Origin: an uncultured Propionibacteriaceae bacterium
GTDB lineage: Bacteria > Actinomycetota > Actinomycetes > Propionibacteriales > Propionibacteriaceae
NCBI GenBank assembly: GCA_937965785.1
Contig: CALCKT010000006.1
Location: 1-54,873 of the forward strand
Direction of reading: 5' to 3'
DNA: 54,873 nt
Shown here: one piece after another, positions 33,132-42,126 of the stretch
Layout: every line of letters begins with the position of its first letter
How positions within the stretch are numbered: position 1 is the stretch's first letter
Program-made: the position numbers and the translations under genes
The notes under the pieces: generated by a model
Told to the model about the DNA's origin: nothing
Databases searched by the model: none
Seen by the model: only the letters and a program-made list of their open reading frames with translations

Positions 33132-34115
33132 ATGGGTACGCGACCACGAATGTCGGACCTGGCCGCCAACGCAGGCGTATCCGTCTCCACGGTCTCCCGG
33201 GTGCTCAACGGCAAACCCGGGATCCGGGAGAACACACGCAGGGCGGTGCTCCAGGCCATGGCCGACCTCGGTTATGATCGTGAAAAATTGCAGCAACGCA
33301 CCGGAGTCGTAGGTGTGATGGTCCCGGAGCTGTCGAACCCCTCCTTCCCCGCCTTCGCGGAGCGCCTGGACGCCATGTTCCAGCCCGTCCACCGCGCCGT
33401 GATCGCCGCAGCCGGTCCACTGGGCGCGAACGAACCCTCGTGCATCGCCACCCTCCTGGACCTGGAGGTCGACGGTGTGGTGTCCATATCGGGTGCCGCC
33501 GCCGACACCGAGGCCGACCTCACCCCCTACCTACGGCTGGTGGAGGCCGGGGTCCCGACGGTGTTCATCAACGGCCACACCACAAAACTCGCCTCGGCCT
33601 TCGTGAACTGTTCCGACGCCGACGCCGTCGCCGCCTCCGTCGCCCATCTGAGGTCGCTGGGGCACGAACGCATCGGACTCGCCGTCGGCCCGGCCCGTTT
33701 CCTGCCCACCCAGCGCAAGTCGTCGGCCTTCCTCGAACTCGGTTTCGGGAAGGACAGCATCGAACGCACCATCTTCACCCCGGAGGGCGGCCAGGTTGCG
33801 GCCGCAAAGCTGTTGGCAACCGGGCACACCGCCATCATCTGCGGCTCCGACCTGATGGCGCTCGGGGTGATCCGCGAGGCCAATTCCCGCGGGCTGCGGG
33901 TCCCGGACGATCTCTCCGTGATCGGCTTCGACGACTCCCCGCTGATGGCCTTCACCGACCCCCCGCTGACCACCGTGCGCCAACCCGTCCAGGCCATGTG
34001 CGAGGCGGCCGTCTCGGGGCTGGTGCGGGCGATGGACGGCAACACCCCCGACGGCACGGAACTGATTTTCCGACCCGACCTGATCATTCGTCGATCGACA
34101 GGACCGAGAACATGA
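33132..34115 (+). CDS. LacI-family transcriptional regulator of the maltose locus
   Basis: A 327-residue protein. The N-terminal helix-turn-helix MSDLAANAGVSVSTVSRVLNGKPGIRENTR and hinge region LQQRTGVVGVMVPELSNPSFP lead into a periplasmic-binding-like sensor domain ending GFDDSPLMAFTDPPLTTVRQP. It is divergent from the maltose importer and overlaps the glucosidase start by 4 bases. It is therefore likely a maltose- or maltodextrin-responsive repressor of both. Confidence 0.9.
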   Translation: MGTRPRMSDLAANAGVSVSTVSRVLNGKPGIRENTRRAVLQAMADLGYDREKLQQRTGVVGVMVPELSNPSFPAFAERLDAMFQPVHRAVIAAAGPLGANEPSCIATLLDLEVDGVVSISGAAADTEADLTPYLRLVEAGVPTVFINGHTTKLASAFVNCSDADAVAASVAHLRSLGHERIGLAVGPARFLPTQRKSSAFLELGFGKDSIERTIFTPEGGQVAAAKLLATGHTAIICGSDLMALGVIREANSRGLRVPDDLSVIGFDDSPLMAFTDPPLTTVRQPVQAMCEAAVSGLVRAMDGNTPDGTELIFRPDLIIRRSTGPRT

Positions 34116-35734
34116 CAGACAACCACGAGTGGTGGCGCTCCGCCGTCATCTACCAGATATATCCCCGCTCCTTCGCCGACAGCGACGGCGACGGCTACGG
34201 GGACCTGCCGGGCGTGATCTCGAAACTGCCCTACCTCAAGGAACTGGGTGTGGACGCGGTGTGGCTGAGCCCGTTCTACCGCTCCCCCATGGCCGACGCC
34301 GGCTACGACGTCGCCGACTACCGTCAGGTCGATCCGCTGTTCGGTGCCACCACCGACGCCCACCGGCTGATCGAGGAGGCCCACGCGCTGGGGTTGAGGG
34401 TGGTCATCGACCTGGTGCCGAACCACACCTCGGATGCCCACGAATGGTTCCAGGCCGCGATCGCGGCCGAACCCGGCGCCCCGGAGCGGCAGCGCTACCT
34501 GATCCGCGACGGCAGTGGCCCCAGCGGTGAGCTGCCGCCGAACAACTGGCGGTCGCTGTTCGGCGGCGAGGGGTGGTCGCGGCTGAAGCGCCCCGACGGC
34601 ACCCCGGAGCAGTGGTACCTCCACCTGTTCGACGTCCACCAGCCCGACCTCGACTGGGACTCCGACCTGGTCAAGGAGGGTTTCGACGACATCCTGCGGC
34701 ACTGGCTCGACCTCGGGGTCGACGGTTTCCGCGTGGACGTGGCGCACTCCCTGGTGAAGGCCGACGGCCTACCCGACGCGGAGGAACACACCAAACAGGG
34801 CAACTTCAACCTTGGCCCGATGTGGGACCAGGACGGCGTGCACGACGTCTACCGCCGCTGGCGGAAGGTCCTCGAAGAGTACGACGGCGACCGGGTGCTG
34901 GTGGCCGAGGCGTGGATTCCCGTCCCGGAACGCCTGGCCCGCTACGTCCGTGCGGACGAGATGCACCAGGCGTTCAACTTCGACTTCCTGTCCTCCGCGT
35001 GGGACGCCGCCAGCTACCGCCGGGTGATCACGAAGACGATGGCCGCGAACGCCACCGTCGGGGCGCCCACCACCTGGGTGCTCAGCAACCACGACGTGGT
35101 CAGGCATGCCACCCGCCTGGCACGCGAGGACACCTCCGACACCGAGGGCATCGCCGCCACCGATCCGCAACCCGATGCCGCGCTGGGCATCAGGCGCGCC
35201 CGCGCGGCGACGCTGATGATGCTGGCGCTGCCCGGGTCGGCGTACCTGTACCAGGGCGAGGAGCTGGGGCTGCCGGAGCACACCGCCGTTCCGGACGACC
35301 TGCGCCAGGACCCGATCTGGTTCCGTTCCGAACGCGACCAGGTGGGACGCGACGGCTGCCGCATCCCGATGCCGTGGATCGGCGACGCACCCGGAGCGGG
35401 TTTCTCCCCGACCGGCCGGACCTGGCTGCCGCAGCCGGATTCGTACGCCTCCCTGGCGGTCGACCGGCAGGTAGGGGTGCCGGGTTCGACCTGGAGCATG
35501 TACCACGACGCCCTGCGCCTTCGTCACCAGTACGGGCTGGGGCTGGGTCACCTCACCTGGGAACAGGCCCCGGAGCACGTCGTCTGTTTCGACAACGGCG
35601 AGGTCCGCGTGATGGTCAACATCGGCGGCGACCCGGTCCCGCTGCCGGAGGGCGAGGTGCTGCTGGCCAGCACGGAGCTCGACGGCGTCCTGCCCACCGA
35701 CGCCGCCGTCTGGGTCCGCAAACCCCTCGACTGA
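34112..35734 (+). CDS. GH13 alpha-glucosidase
   Basis: A 540-residue cytoplasmic enzyme. The N-terminus WWRSAVIYQIYPRSFADSDGDGYGDLPG is followed by VIDLVPNHTSD, DGFRVDVAHSL (nucleophile Asp), VLVAEAWIP (acid/base Glu) and WVLSNHDVVRH (transition-state Asp). The layout matches actinobacterial GH13 maltase/oligo-1,6-glucosidase. It would cleave maltose or short maltodextrins brought in by the adjacent importer. The ATG overlaps the regulator stop. Confidence 0.9.
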   Translation: MTDNHEWWRSAVIYQIYPRSFADSDGDGYGDLPGVISKLPYLKELGVDAVWLSPFYRSPMADAGYDVADYRQVDPLFGATTDAHRLIEEAHALGLRVVIDLVPNHTSDAHEWFQAAIAAEPGAPERQRYLIRDGSGPSGELPPNNWRSLFGGEGWSRLKRPDGTPEQWYLHLFDVHQPDLDWDSDLVKEGFDDILRHWLDLGVDGFRVDVAHSLVKADGLPDAEEHTKQGNFNLGPMWDQDGVHDVYRRWRKVLEEYDGDRVLVAEAWIPVPERLARYVRADEMHQAFNFDFLSSAWDAASYRRVITKTMAANATVGAPTTWVLSNHDVVRHATRLAREDTSDTEGIAATDPQPDAALGIRRARAATLMMLALPGSAYLYQGEELGLPEHTAVPDDLRQDPIWFRSERDQVGRDGCRIPMPWIGDAPGAGFSPTGRTWLPQPDSYASLAVDRQVGVPGSTWSMYHDALRLRHQYGLGLGHLTWEQAPEHVVCFDNGEVRVMVNIGGDPVPLPEGEVLLASTELDGVLPTDAAVWVRKPLD

Positions 35735-35831
35735 TCCCTGCCCGGGTGGCCCTGAGGTCGCTCCTCAGGACCACCCGGCGGGCCTCGCTCCCTGCTCCGG
35801 CTCATCGCCGCGAATCAGGGCCGCGAACCGC

Positions 35832-36467
35832 TCAACCGCGCATGGCCTGCAGGCGGGCGATCTCCTCGTCCGGCAGGTCGTTGCCACCGCCAACCAGGGA
35901 CATGGCCCAGTCGATGTGGGCGCAGTGCTCCAGCCGTTCCATGTGGAAGTAGGCGGACATGAGGTCCGGACCCCAGGTCAGCGCCCCGTGGTTCTCCAGC
36001 AGGCAGGCCACACCCCGCCGCACGAACGGGGCCACCGAGTCCGCCACCGCCGGGGTGGAGGGCGTGGCGTAGGGAGCCAGCGGAACCTCACCCATCCCCA
36101 CCACCACCTCCGGCAACATCCGGTTGACCAGGCCCTTTCCCCGAGCAGCGAGCAGTGTTGCGTGGACGGGGTGGGCGTGGACGACGGCCTGCACCCCCTC
36201 GTCCTCCTTGTAGACCCGAAGATGCATGCGGATCTCCGACGAAGGCCTCGCCTCACAGCCGGGAACCGGAGTGCCCGCGAGATCCACCACCGCCAGCATC
36301 TCAGGGGTCATGAATCCCTTGCTGACCCCGGTCGGTGTGCAGAGCACCCGGTCCGCGTCCAACCGGACAGACAGGTTCCCGTCGTTCGAGGCCACCATGC
36401 CCTTGGTCCACATGATCCGCCCGACCTCACAGATCTGCTCTCGGAGCCGGAGTTCGTCGGCCACCAT
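35832..36467 (-). CDS. Class II aldolase (FucA/Ald2-like), likely DHAP-releasing
   Basis: A 211-residue protein of the class II aldolase/adducin family: NDGNLSVRL, PTGVSKGF, PSSEIRMHLRVY (catalytic Glu position of FucA), VHAHPVHATLL (zinc His-x-His) and LLENHGALTWG (third His). The locus also holds MtnK and MtnA homologues, whose product, methylthioribulose- or deoxyribulose-1-phosphate, is the substrate of Ald2/DrdA aldolases, giving DHAP plus an aldehyde. The dehydratase MtnB belongs to the same family. No mtnC/X/W/D gene follows, which favours the aldolase. AAGGGAG precedes the start. Confidence 0.78.
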   Translation of the reverse strand: MVADELRLREQICEVGRIMWTKGMVASNDGNLSVRLDADRVLCTPTGVSKGFMTPEMLAVVDLAGTPVPGCEARPSSEIRMHLRVYKEDEGVQAVVHAHPVHATLLAARGKGLVNRMLPEVVVGMGEVPLAPYATPSTPAVADSVAPFVRRGVACLLENHGALTWGPDLMSAYFHMERLEHCAHIDWAMSLVGGGNDLPDEEIARLQAMRG

Positions 36468-36498
36468 TGCCGTCTCCCTTCATCGCAACTTGTCAAAC

Positions 36499-36527
36499 AA
36501 CTTAGGAGCAGGTTGCCATGAAGTCAA
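36499..36527 (-). promoter_or_regulatory. Promoter of the class II aldolase gene with candidate GntR sites
   Basis: On the minus strand TTGACT (36527-36522), a 17-base spacer and TAAGTT (36504-36499) precede the gene by about 30 bases. Around it are GTTGAC-type half-sites: CTTGTTGACTTC at the -35, and GTTGTTTGACAAG just after the -10. GGTTGC and GCAACC also flank the -35. The same GTTGACTTC sits at the -35 of the divergent mtnA promoter, pointing to one regulator. Confidence 0.5.
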
Positions 36528-36539
36528 CAAGCAACCCGT

Positions 36540-37256
36540 TCAGCGACGGCGTTGGATGGTGAAGTTGTAGCGCCCCTCGATGAAGTAGGTGCGCGAGTAC
36601 ATCAGCACCTCGTCGCCCTCCGTGTAGTGCATCTGGTCCAGCAGCACGAACAGCTCATGGGCCTGCGCCTCCCGCCCCCACCCGATGTGGGCGGAGTGGA
36701 CCGCGTGGATCTCGGCCTCCCCGCGCGACGGCTGGACGCCGAGCTCGGCCGAGAAGAAGGCGAACAGCGAACCCTCCAGGGACTCCGGGTCGAAGTCCTC
36801 GGGCAGGATGGCCATCGGGATCAGGTCGTAGGAATAGGCGACGACCTCGCCGTCGGCCAGGATCGTGCGTCGCAGCTCCAGCACATCCGTGTCCCCGGGC
36901 ACCCCCATCCGCGAGGCCTCCTCCGGCATGACCGGGCGTTTCACCCGTCGCACGTACTCCATCCCCGGTACGCGCCCCTCCTTGCTGATGGATGCCGTGA
37001 TGGAGTCCAGCCGCTCCAGCCCTGCATGGACCGTGGGAGGGCTCACCACGAACGTGCCCACCCCGTGCCGGGTGGTCACCAGCCCGAGCGCCTCCAGCTC
37101 CCGCAGCGCGGCACGCACCGTGGGCCTCGACACCCCGAACTCGCTCGTCAGCGAACCCTCCGTCGGAAGCCTGGCCCCCGCCGACAGCTCCTCCGTCGCG
37201 ATCCTGCGACGCAACTCGCCAGACACCCGCGCAACCAGGCTGGTCCTGCCCGCCAT
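36540..37256 (-). CDS. GntR-family (UTRA) regulator of the pentose-phosphate locus
   Basis: A 238-residue protein. The winged helix SGELRRRIATEELSAGARLPTEGSLTSEFGVSRPTVRAALRELEALGLV is followed by a UTRA ligand domain (about 90-235) ending YTEGDEVLMYSRTYFIEGRYNFTIQRRR. HutC/UTRA regulators sense small metabolites, often sugar phosphates. It lies between the aldolase gene and the divergent isomerase-transporter-kinase operon, so it probably represses both. GAGGAG is 7 bases before the ATG. Confidence 0.88.
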   Translation of the reverse strand: MAGRTSLVARVSGELRRRIATEELSAGARLPTEGSLTSEFGVSRPTVRAALRELEALGLVTTRHGVGTFVVSPPTVHAGLERLDSITASISKEGRVPGMEYVRRVKRPVMPEEASRMGVPGDTDVLELRRTILADGEVVAYSYDLIPMAILPEDFDPESLEGSLFAFFSAELGVQPSRGEAEIHAVHSAHIGWGREAQAHELFVLLDQMHYTEGDEVLMYSRTYFIEGRYNFTIQRRR

Positions 37257-37303
37257 TCAACAACTCCTCATTCACCCGGAACTCGACCAGCAGAGTAACA
37301 GGT

Positions 37304-37347
37304 TGATGACAACTGGTTGACTTCTTTCGAAAGTTATCCGTACTCTT
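37304..37347 (+). promoter_or_regulatory. mtnA operon promoter with candidate GntR operator
   Basis: GTTGATGACAAC is a perfect GTTG/CAAC inverted repeat (about 37304-37315). It is followed at once by GGTTGACTTC, containing the -35 TTGACT. An 18-base spacer leads to TACTCT. The operator would thus abut the -35 hexamer. The GntR gene starts 48 bases to the left, so this site could also serve autoregulation. Confidence 0.5.
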
Positions 37348-37385
37348 AGGTAGAGATGTCGGACAACGTAGTTCGAAGGAGGAAC

Positions 37386-38423
37386 ATGGTACTCGCGATC
37401 CAGTGGGTGGACGGCTCCCCGCCGGGGATCCGGCTGCTCGACCAGACCCGCCTCCCGGAGCAGGAGGAACACATCGACGTCACCACCGTGGATGTCCTCA
37501 TCAGGGCCATCCAGGACCTGGCCGTGCGCGGCGCCCCGGCCCTCGGGGCCGCCGGTGCCCTCGGCGTGGCCGTCGCCATGCTGCAGGGTGTCCGCGAGGG
37601 CTGGGACGAGGAGCGGCTGGCAGCCGAGATCGACCGGCTCCGAAACGCCCGCCCCACCGCGGTGAACCTCGCCTGGGGCGTGGACCGGATGCGCCCGCTG
37701 ATCCCCCGGGGGATCGACGCCGTCCTCGCGGCCGGACTCCAGGTCGTCGCCGACGACACCGCCGCGAACCGGGAACTCTCCCGGATCGGCGCGGACTGGA
37801 TCCTGGCCCACACCAACCGACGCCCGTTGCGCATCAACACCCACTGCAACACCGGTGCCCTGGCCACCACCGCCCAGGGCACCGCCTACGGCATCATCAA
37901 GGAGCTCTTCGGACGCGGCCTGGTGGAGATGGTCTACGCCGACGAGACCCGTCCCCTGCTCCAGGGTTCCCGCCTCACCAGCTGGGAACTCACCCGGGAC
38001 GGCATCCCCCACCGGGTGCAGGTGGACGGGGCCGCCTCGTCGACGATCCTGCGCGGTTTGGTCGATGTCGCGATCATCGGCGCGGACCGGATCGCGGCCA
38101 ACGGGGACACGGCCAACAAGGTGGGCTCCGTGGCCCTGGCGCTGGCCTGCCGACGGGCGGGCATCCCCTTCGTCGTCGCCGCCCCCTCCTCAACCGTCGA
38201 TCCGGCGACCGCATCCGGCGACGACATCGTCATCGAGCTGCGCGAGGAGGCCGAGGTGCTGGAACTGGCCGGGATCCGCACCGCTCCGGGCACGGCACGA
38301 GGCTTCAACCCGGCCTTCGACGTCACCCCCCACGACCTCATCGACGCGGTGGTGACCGAACGCGGGATCGTCGAACCCGCCCTCTCCCCAAATCCCCGCT
38401 GCATGGCGCGGATCCTCAGCTGA
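37386..38423 (+). CDS. mtnA: Methylthioribose-1-phosphate isomerase family protein
   Basis: About 345 residues with the full MtnA/eIF2B-like signature: IQWVDGSPPGIRLLDQTRLP, AVRGAPALGAAGALGVA, NTHCNTGALATTAQGTAYGII (catalytic Cys), ETRPLLQGSRLTSWEL, VDGAASSTI and IIGADRIAANGDTANKVGS (catalytic Asp). It converts 5-methylthioribose-1-phosphate or 5-deoxyribose-1-phosphate to the ribulose-1-phosphate form. ATG 37386 has AAGGAGG just upstream and is preferred over ATG 37356. It is first in a five-gene operon. Confidence 0.92.
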   Translation: MVLAIQWVDGSPPGIRLLDQTRLPEQEEHIDVTTVDVLIRAIQDLAVRGAPALGAAGALGVAVAMLQGVREGWDEERLAAEIDRLRNARPTAVNLAWGVDRMRPLIPRGIDAVLAAGLQVVADDTAANRELSRIGADWILAHTNRRPLRINTHCNTGALATTAQGTAYGIIKELFGRGLVEMVYADETRPLLQGSRLTSWELTRDGIPHRVQVDGAASSTILRGLVDVAIIGADRIAANGDTANKVGSVALALACRRAGIPFVVAAPSSTVDPATASGDDIVIELREEAEVLELAGIRTAPGTARGFNPAFDVTPHDLIDAVVTERGIVEPALSPNPRCMARILS

Positions 38424-38442
38424 TCACAGCGAAGGAACAGAC

Positions 38443-39549
38443 ATGAACAAGCTCTCCCTCAGCAGCATCCTCCTGGCCTCCACCCTGCTGGTGACGGCCT
38501 GCAGCCAGGGCACCCCACCCGGGGGTGCCGCATCCTCGGCGGTCAACGAACCGAGCGCCGCGGTCAGTTCCGGCAAGGCCCCGCTCCCGGCCCCCTTCGA
38601 CCAGGGACAGGTCCACGTCGCCATCATCCAGAACACCGGTCAGGGCGACTACTTCCAGCAGTACCTCAACGGCACGAAGAAACAGGCCGAGGCCCTGCGC
38701 ATGAAACTCGACGTCTACGACGCGCAGGGTGACAACGCCACGCAGGCCTCCCAGCTGGACCAGGCCATCGCCTCCGGCGCCAAAGGCATCATCGTGCGCC
38801 ACGGCTTCCCCGACACCCTGTGCCCGGGGGTCAACAAGGCCCTCGACCAGGGCATCAAGGTGGTCATCTACGACGTCGAGATCCAGAAGTGCGCGCCCCG
38901 GGCCGTCCAGACCCAGCAGTCGGACGAGCAGATGGCCAAGCTGGTCCTCGACCAGATGGTCACCGATGTCGGCAAGGACACCCAGGTCGGCTACGTCAAC
39001 ATCGCAGGCATCGCGCCGCTCGACCGTCGCGACGCCGTGTGGCAGACCTACAAGACCGCCAACGGGTGGACCGAGAAGTTCAAGACCGGCAAGTACACCG
39101 CCTCGACGGCCACCGACACCACCCCGATGGTGGACAGCGCCCTCAAGGCCAACCCGGATGTGACCGCCATCTACGCCCCCTACGACGAACTGAGCAAGGC
39201 CACCTTGTCCGCCATCGAGCAGAACCCGGGCCTCAAGGGCAGGATCTCGGTCTACGGGGCTGACATCTCCACCGCCGACATCGCCCTCATGGTCGCCGAC
39301 GGCAGCCCGTGGAAGGCCACCGGCGCCACCGACCCGAACGCCATCGGCGCCGCCGTGGTGCGCACCCTGGCCCTCAACCTGGCAGGAGAACTGAACGGGC
39401 TGAACGTGGAGTTCCCGCCGATCCTCGTCACGGCGACCATGCTCAAGGAGAAGAACATCACCAACATGGACGACCTGCGCAAGGCCGAGCCCGCCCTAAA
39501 CATCTCCGATGTGTCCAGCTCCGACTGGATGCCCGTCGTCACGTTCTGA
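38443..39549 (+). CDS. Ribose-type ABC transporter substrate-binding lipoprotein
   Basis: A 368-residue protein. A lipobox LVTAC (Cys near residue 20) and low-complexity linker precede a Peripla_BP_4 domain: VHVAIIQNTGQGDYFQQYLNGTKKQAEAL, AIASGAKGIIVRHG, KVVIYDVEI, ALKANPDVTAIYAPYDELSKATLSAIEQN and ISVYGADIS. The pattern is that of RbsB-like pentose binders. Its place between mtnA and the importer genes suggests it captures methylthioribose, 5-deoxyribose or a related ribose derivative. It starts 19 bases after mtnA. Confidence 0.88.
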   Translation: MNKLSLSSILLASTLLVTACSQGTPPGGAASSAVNEPSAAVSSGKAPLPAPFDQGQVHVAIIQNTGQGDYFQQYLNGTKKQAEALRMKLDVYDAQGDNATQASQLDQAIASGAKGIIVRHGFPDTLCPGVNKALDQGIKVVIYDVEIQKCAPRAVQTQQSDEQMAKLVLDQMVTDVGKDTQVGYVNIAGIAPLDRRDAVWQTYKTANGWTEKFKTGKYTASTATDTTPMVDSALKANPDVTAIYAPYDELSKATLSAIEQNPGLKGRISVYGADISTADIALMVADGSPWKATGATDPNAIGAAVVRTLALNLAGELNGLNVEFPPILVTATMLKEKNITNMDDLRKAEPALNISDVSSSDWMPVVTF

Positions 39550-39551
39550 CC

Positions 39552-41084
39552 ATGACCGGCGAGGACACCGACGGCCCGGTCCTGGAGCTGAACGACATCA
39601 CGATGTCCTTCGGCAGCAACCGGGTGCTGCGTGGAGTGTCCATGGCATTCCACGCGGGTCGCATCACCGCTCTGCTGGGCGCGAACGGGGCCGGCAAGTC
39701 CACCCTCATCAAGATCCTGGCCGGCGCCTACCAGCGCACCGGAGGCACCATCCGGGTGGCCGGGGAGAGGATCGAGATCACCAGCCCCACCGACGCAGCC
39801 GGTCACGGCATCCAGACGGTTCACCAACGGATCGACGAGAACCTGGTCCCGGGTCTCACCGTCGCCGAGAACCTGCTCTTCGAGCAGATCCTGCGCAACC
39901 AGGTGCCCCGGGTCACCTCGGTGCGCCACCTCCTTCCCCGTGCCCGGGAGGTGGCGGCCACCCTGGATCTCGGCTGGGATGACGCCAAGCTGCGTTCCGA
40001 CGCCTTCGACCTCGGCATCGCCGACGGCCAGCTGGTGCTCCTGGCCAGGGCCCTCAGTCAGCGACCCAAGGTGCTGATCCTAGACGAACCCACCTCGACG
40101 CTGTCCCAGACCGAGAGCGAGCGCCTGTTCGAAGTGGTGCGACGGCTCCGCGACCAGGGGGTGGCCATCCTGTACGTGAGCCACCACATGAGCGAGATCC
40201 AGCACCTGGCCGACGAACTGCTGGTGCTGCGCGACGGGCAGATCACCGATCACCAGGTCCGCCCCCTCGACCTCGGACGTGCCGTGCGTTCCATGCTGAG
40301 CAACTCGGTGCTGGCTGACGCCGCGGCCATCGAGGAACGCCGTGGTGACCTCGTCGCCCTCGAGTTGACCGGGGTCCGTCTGCTCCCCCGTTCCCGGCCC
40401 ATCGACCTCGCCGTGCGTCACGGTGAGGTGACCGGGATCGTCGGGCTGATCGGCGCGGGCAAGACCGAGCTGGCCCGCACCATCTACGGGGCCCGGCCCT
40501 TGACGGAAGGTGCCATGAAGCTGGCGGGAGAGCCGTTCGCTCCCCGCCACACCAGCGACGCGGTGAGACGTCGGGTGTACCTCGTACCCGAGGACCGCGC
40601 ACACGAGGCGATGCTCCCCGGCTGGTCGTTGATGCGCACCATCTCCCTGCCCTTCCTCGGCCAGGACAGTCCCGGAAATGTCATCCGACATGCGTTGGAG
40701 CAGCGTCGGGCCAAGCAGGTCATCCAGGACTTCCAGGTGGTCACCACCGGCCCGGACCAGCTCGTCGACTCACTGTCCGGTGGAAACCAGCAGAAGGCGG
40801 TGGTCGGCCGCTGGATCCTGGCAGGGCCCGAGGTGCTGGTGCTCGACGAACCCTTCCGGGGAGTGGACATCGGGGCCCGGCGAGTCCTGTCCGCCAAGGC
40901 CCGGGAATGCGCTGGCGAAGGGGCCGCCGTCGTGGTCCTGTCCAGCGACATCGACGAGATCCTGGAGGTCGCCGACCGGATCATCGTCCTCGTCGAGGGG
41001 GAGATCACCCTCGACTCCTACACCACCCAGACCAGCCACGACGAGATCGTGCAACGTATGTCGGAGGTATCCGAGAATGTCTGA
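39552..41084 (+). CDS. Ribose-type (CUT2) ABC transporter ATPase, two NBDs
   Basis: A 510-residue RbsA-like protein with two ATPase halves. The first has GANGAGKST, a degenerate signature (LGIADGQLVLLARAL) and VLILDEPTSTLS. The second has a degenerate Walker A GLIGAGKTEL, intact LSGGNQQKAVVGRW and VLVLDEPFRGVDIG. This asymmetry is normal for CUT2 systems. It begins 2 bases after the binding-protein stop and overlaps the permease start. Confidence 0.92.
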   Translation: MTGEDTDGPVLELNDITMSFGSNRVLRGVSMAFHAGRITALLGANGAGKSTLIKILAGAYQRTGGTIRVAGERIEITSPTDAAGHGIQTVHQRIDENLVPGLTVAENLLFEQILRNQVPRVTSVRHLLPRAREVAATLDLGWDDAKLRSDAFDLGIADGQLVLLARALSQRPKVLILDEPTSTLSQTESERLFEVVRRLRDQGVAILYVSHHMSEIQHLADELLVLRDGQITDHQVRPLDLGRAVRSMLSNSVLADAAAIEERRGDLVALELTGVRLLPRSRPIDLAVRHGEVTGIVGLIGAGKTELARTIYGARPLTEGAMKLAGEPFAPRHTSDAVRRRVYLVPEDRAHEAMLPGWSLMRTISLPFLGQDSPGNVIRHALEQRRAKQVIQDFQVVTTGPDQLVDSLSGGNQQKAVVGRWILAGPEVLVLDEPFRGVDIGARRVLSAKARECAGEGAAVVVLSSDIDEILEVADRIIVLVEGEITLDSYTTQTSHDEIVQRMSEVSENV

Positions 41085-42102
41085 AACAGCCGCTCCGACG
41101 CCCCTGGCGAAGGTCCAGGACCTCGTGGTCAAGTACGGATTCGTCGCCGTGACAATCCTCCTGCTGGTCTTCTTCGCCCTGACCGAACCGGCGTTCCGCA
41201 CCTCGGCCTCGATGTTCTCGATGCTGAAGTTCGCCTCGGTCACCGCCATCCTGGGTCTCGGCATGACCCTGTCGATGGTGGTCGGTGGCATGGACATGTC
41301 CATCGGTTCCACCGCCGGGCTGGCCGTCCAGATGGGGGCCATGACGATGGTGTTCCACAACATGACCGGGGAGACCGCCATCGTCGTGGTCCTGCTCTCC
41401 GGCGTTCTGGTCGGGCTGGTCAACGCGTTCCTCATCGTGGTCTGCAAGATCCCCGACCTCCTGGCCACCCTGGCCATGATGTTCGTCATCCAGGGTGCGA
41501 AGCTGATCCCCGTCAACGGCCAGTCGGTCTCGGCGGGCATGGTGCTGGCGGACGGCACCCAGGCACCGGGGCGTTTCACCGAGAGTTTCCTCCAGATCGA
41601 TCGAGGATTCATCGGCCCCATCCCGATCCCGGTGCTCATGATGCTGGTGCTGACGGTGGTGGTGTGGTTCTTCCTGGCCCGCACGAAATGGGGCCGCATC
41701 ATGTACGCGGTCGGGGCGAACCCCGAGGCGGCCAGGCTGGCCGGGGTGAAGGTCAACGCCTACCGGGGCATGGCCTACATCCTCTCCGGCACCTTCGCCG
41801 CGCTGGGTGGGCTGGTGCTGGTCTCCCGGATCGGGCAGGGTGACGTCAACGCCGGCGCCTCGTCCCTGCTGGAAGCGGTCGCCGTCGCGCTGGTCGGCAC
41901 CTCGGTGCTGGGCGCGAACAAACCGAACGCCTGGGGCACCCTGCTCGGCGCCCTGCTGATCGGCATCGTCCTGACGGGCCTGACCATGAAGGGTTTCCCC
42001 TACTTCTACCAGGACACCGCGAAGGGTCTGGTGCTGCTGCTAGCCCTGATCTTCTCCTACACGATCTCCCGCAAGAAGGTCCGCTACACCCCGGCGACCT
42101 GA
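41077..42102 (+). CDS. Ribose-type ABC transporter permease
   Basis: A 341-residue RbsC-like permease with about nine hydrophobic segments, including the signature GMTLSMVVGGMDMSIGSTAGLAVQMGA. It ends in VNAGASSLLEAVAVALVGTSVLGANKPNAWGTLLGALLIG. It forms the membrane path for the substrate. The ATG lies inside the end of the ATPase gene (8-base overlap), so the two are coupled. Confidence 0.92.
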   Translation: MSETAAPTPLAKVQDLVVKYGFVAVTILLLVFFALTEPAFRTSASMFSMLKFASVTAILGLGMTLSMVVGGMDMSIGSTAGLAVQMGAMTMVFHNMTGETAIVVVLLSGVLVGLVNAFLIVVCKIPDLLATLAMMFVIQGAKLIPVNGQSVSAGMVLADGTQAPGRFTESFLQIDRGFIGPIPIPVLMMLVLTVVVWFFLARTKWGRIMYAVGANPEAARLAGVKVNAYRGMAYILSGTFAALGGLVLVSRIGQGDVNAGASSLLEAVAVALVGTSVLGANKPNAWGTLLGALLIGIVLTGLTMKGFPYFYQDTAKGLVLLLALIFSYTISRKKVRYTPAT

Positions 42103-42126
42103 TACCCGAAGAAAAGGTGTTTTGTC

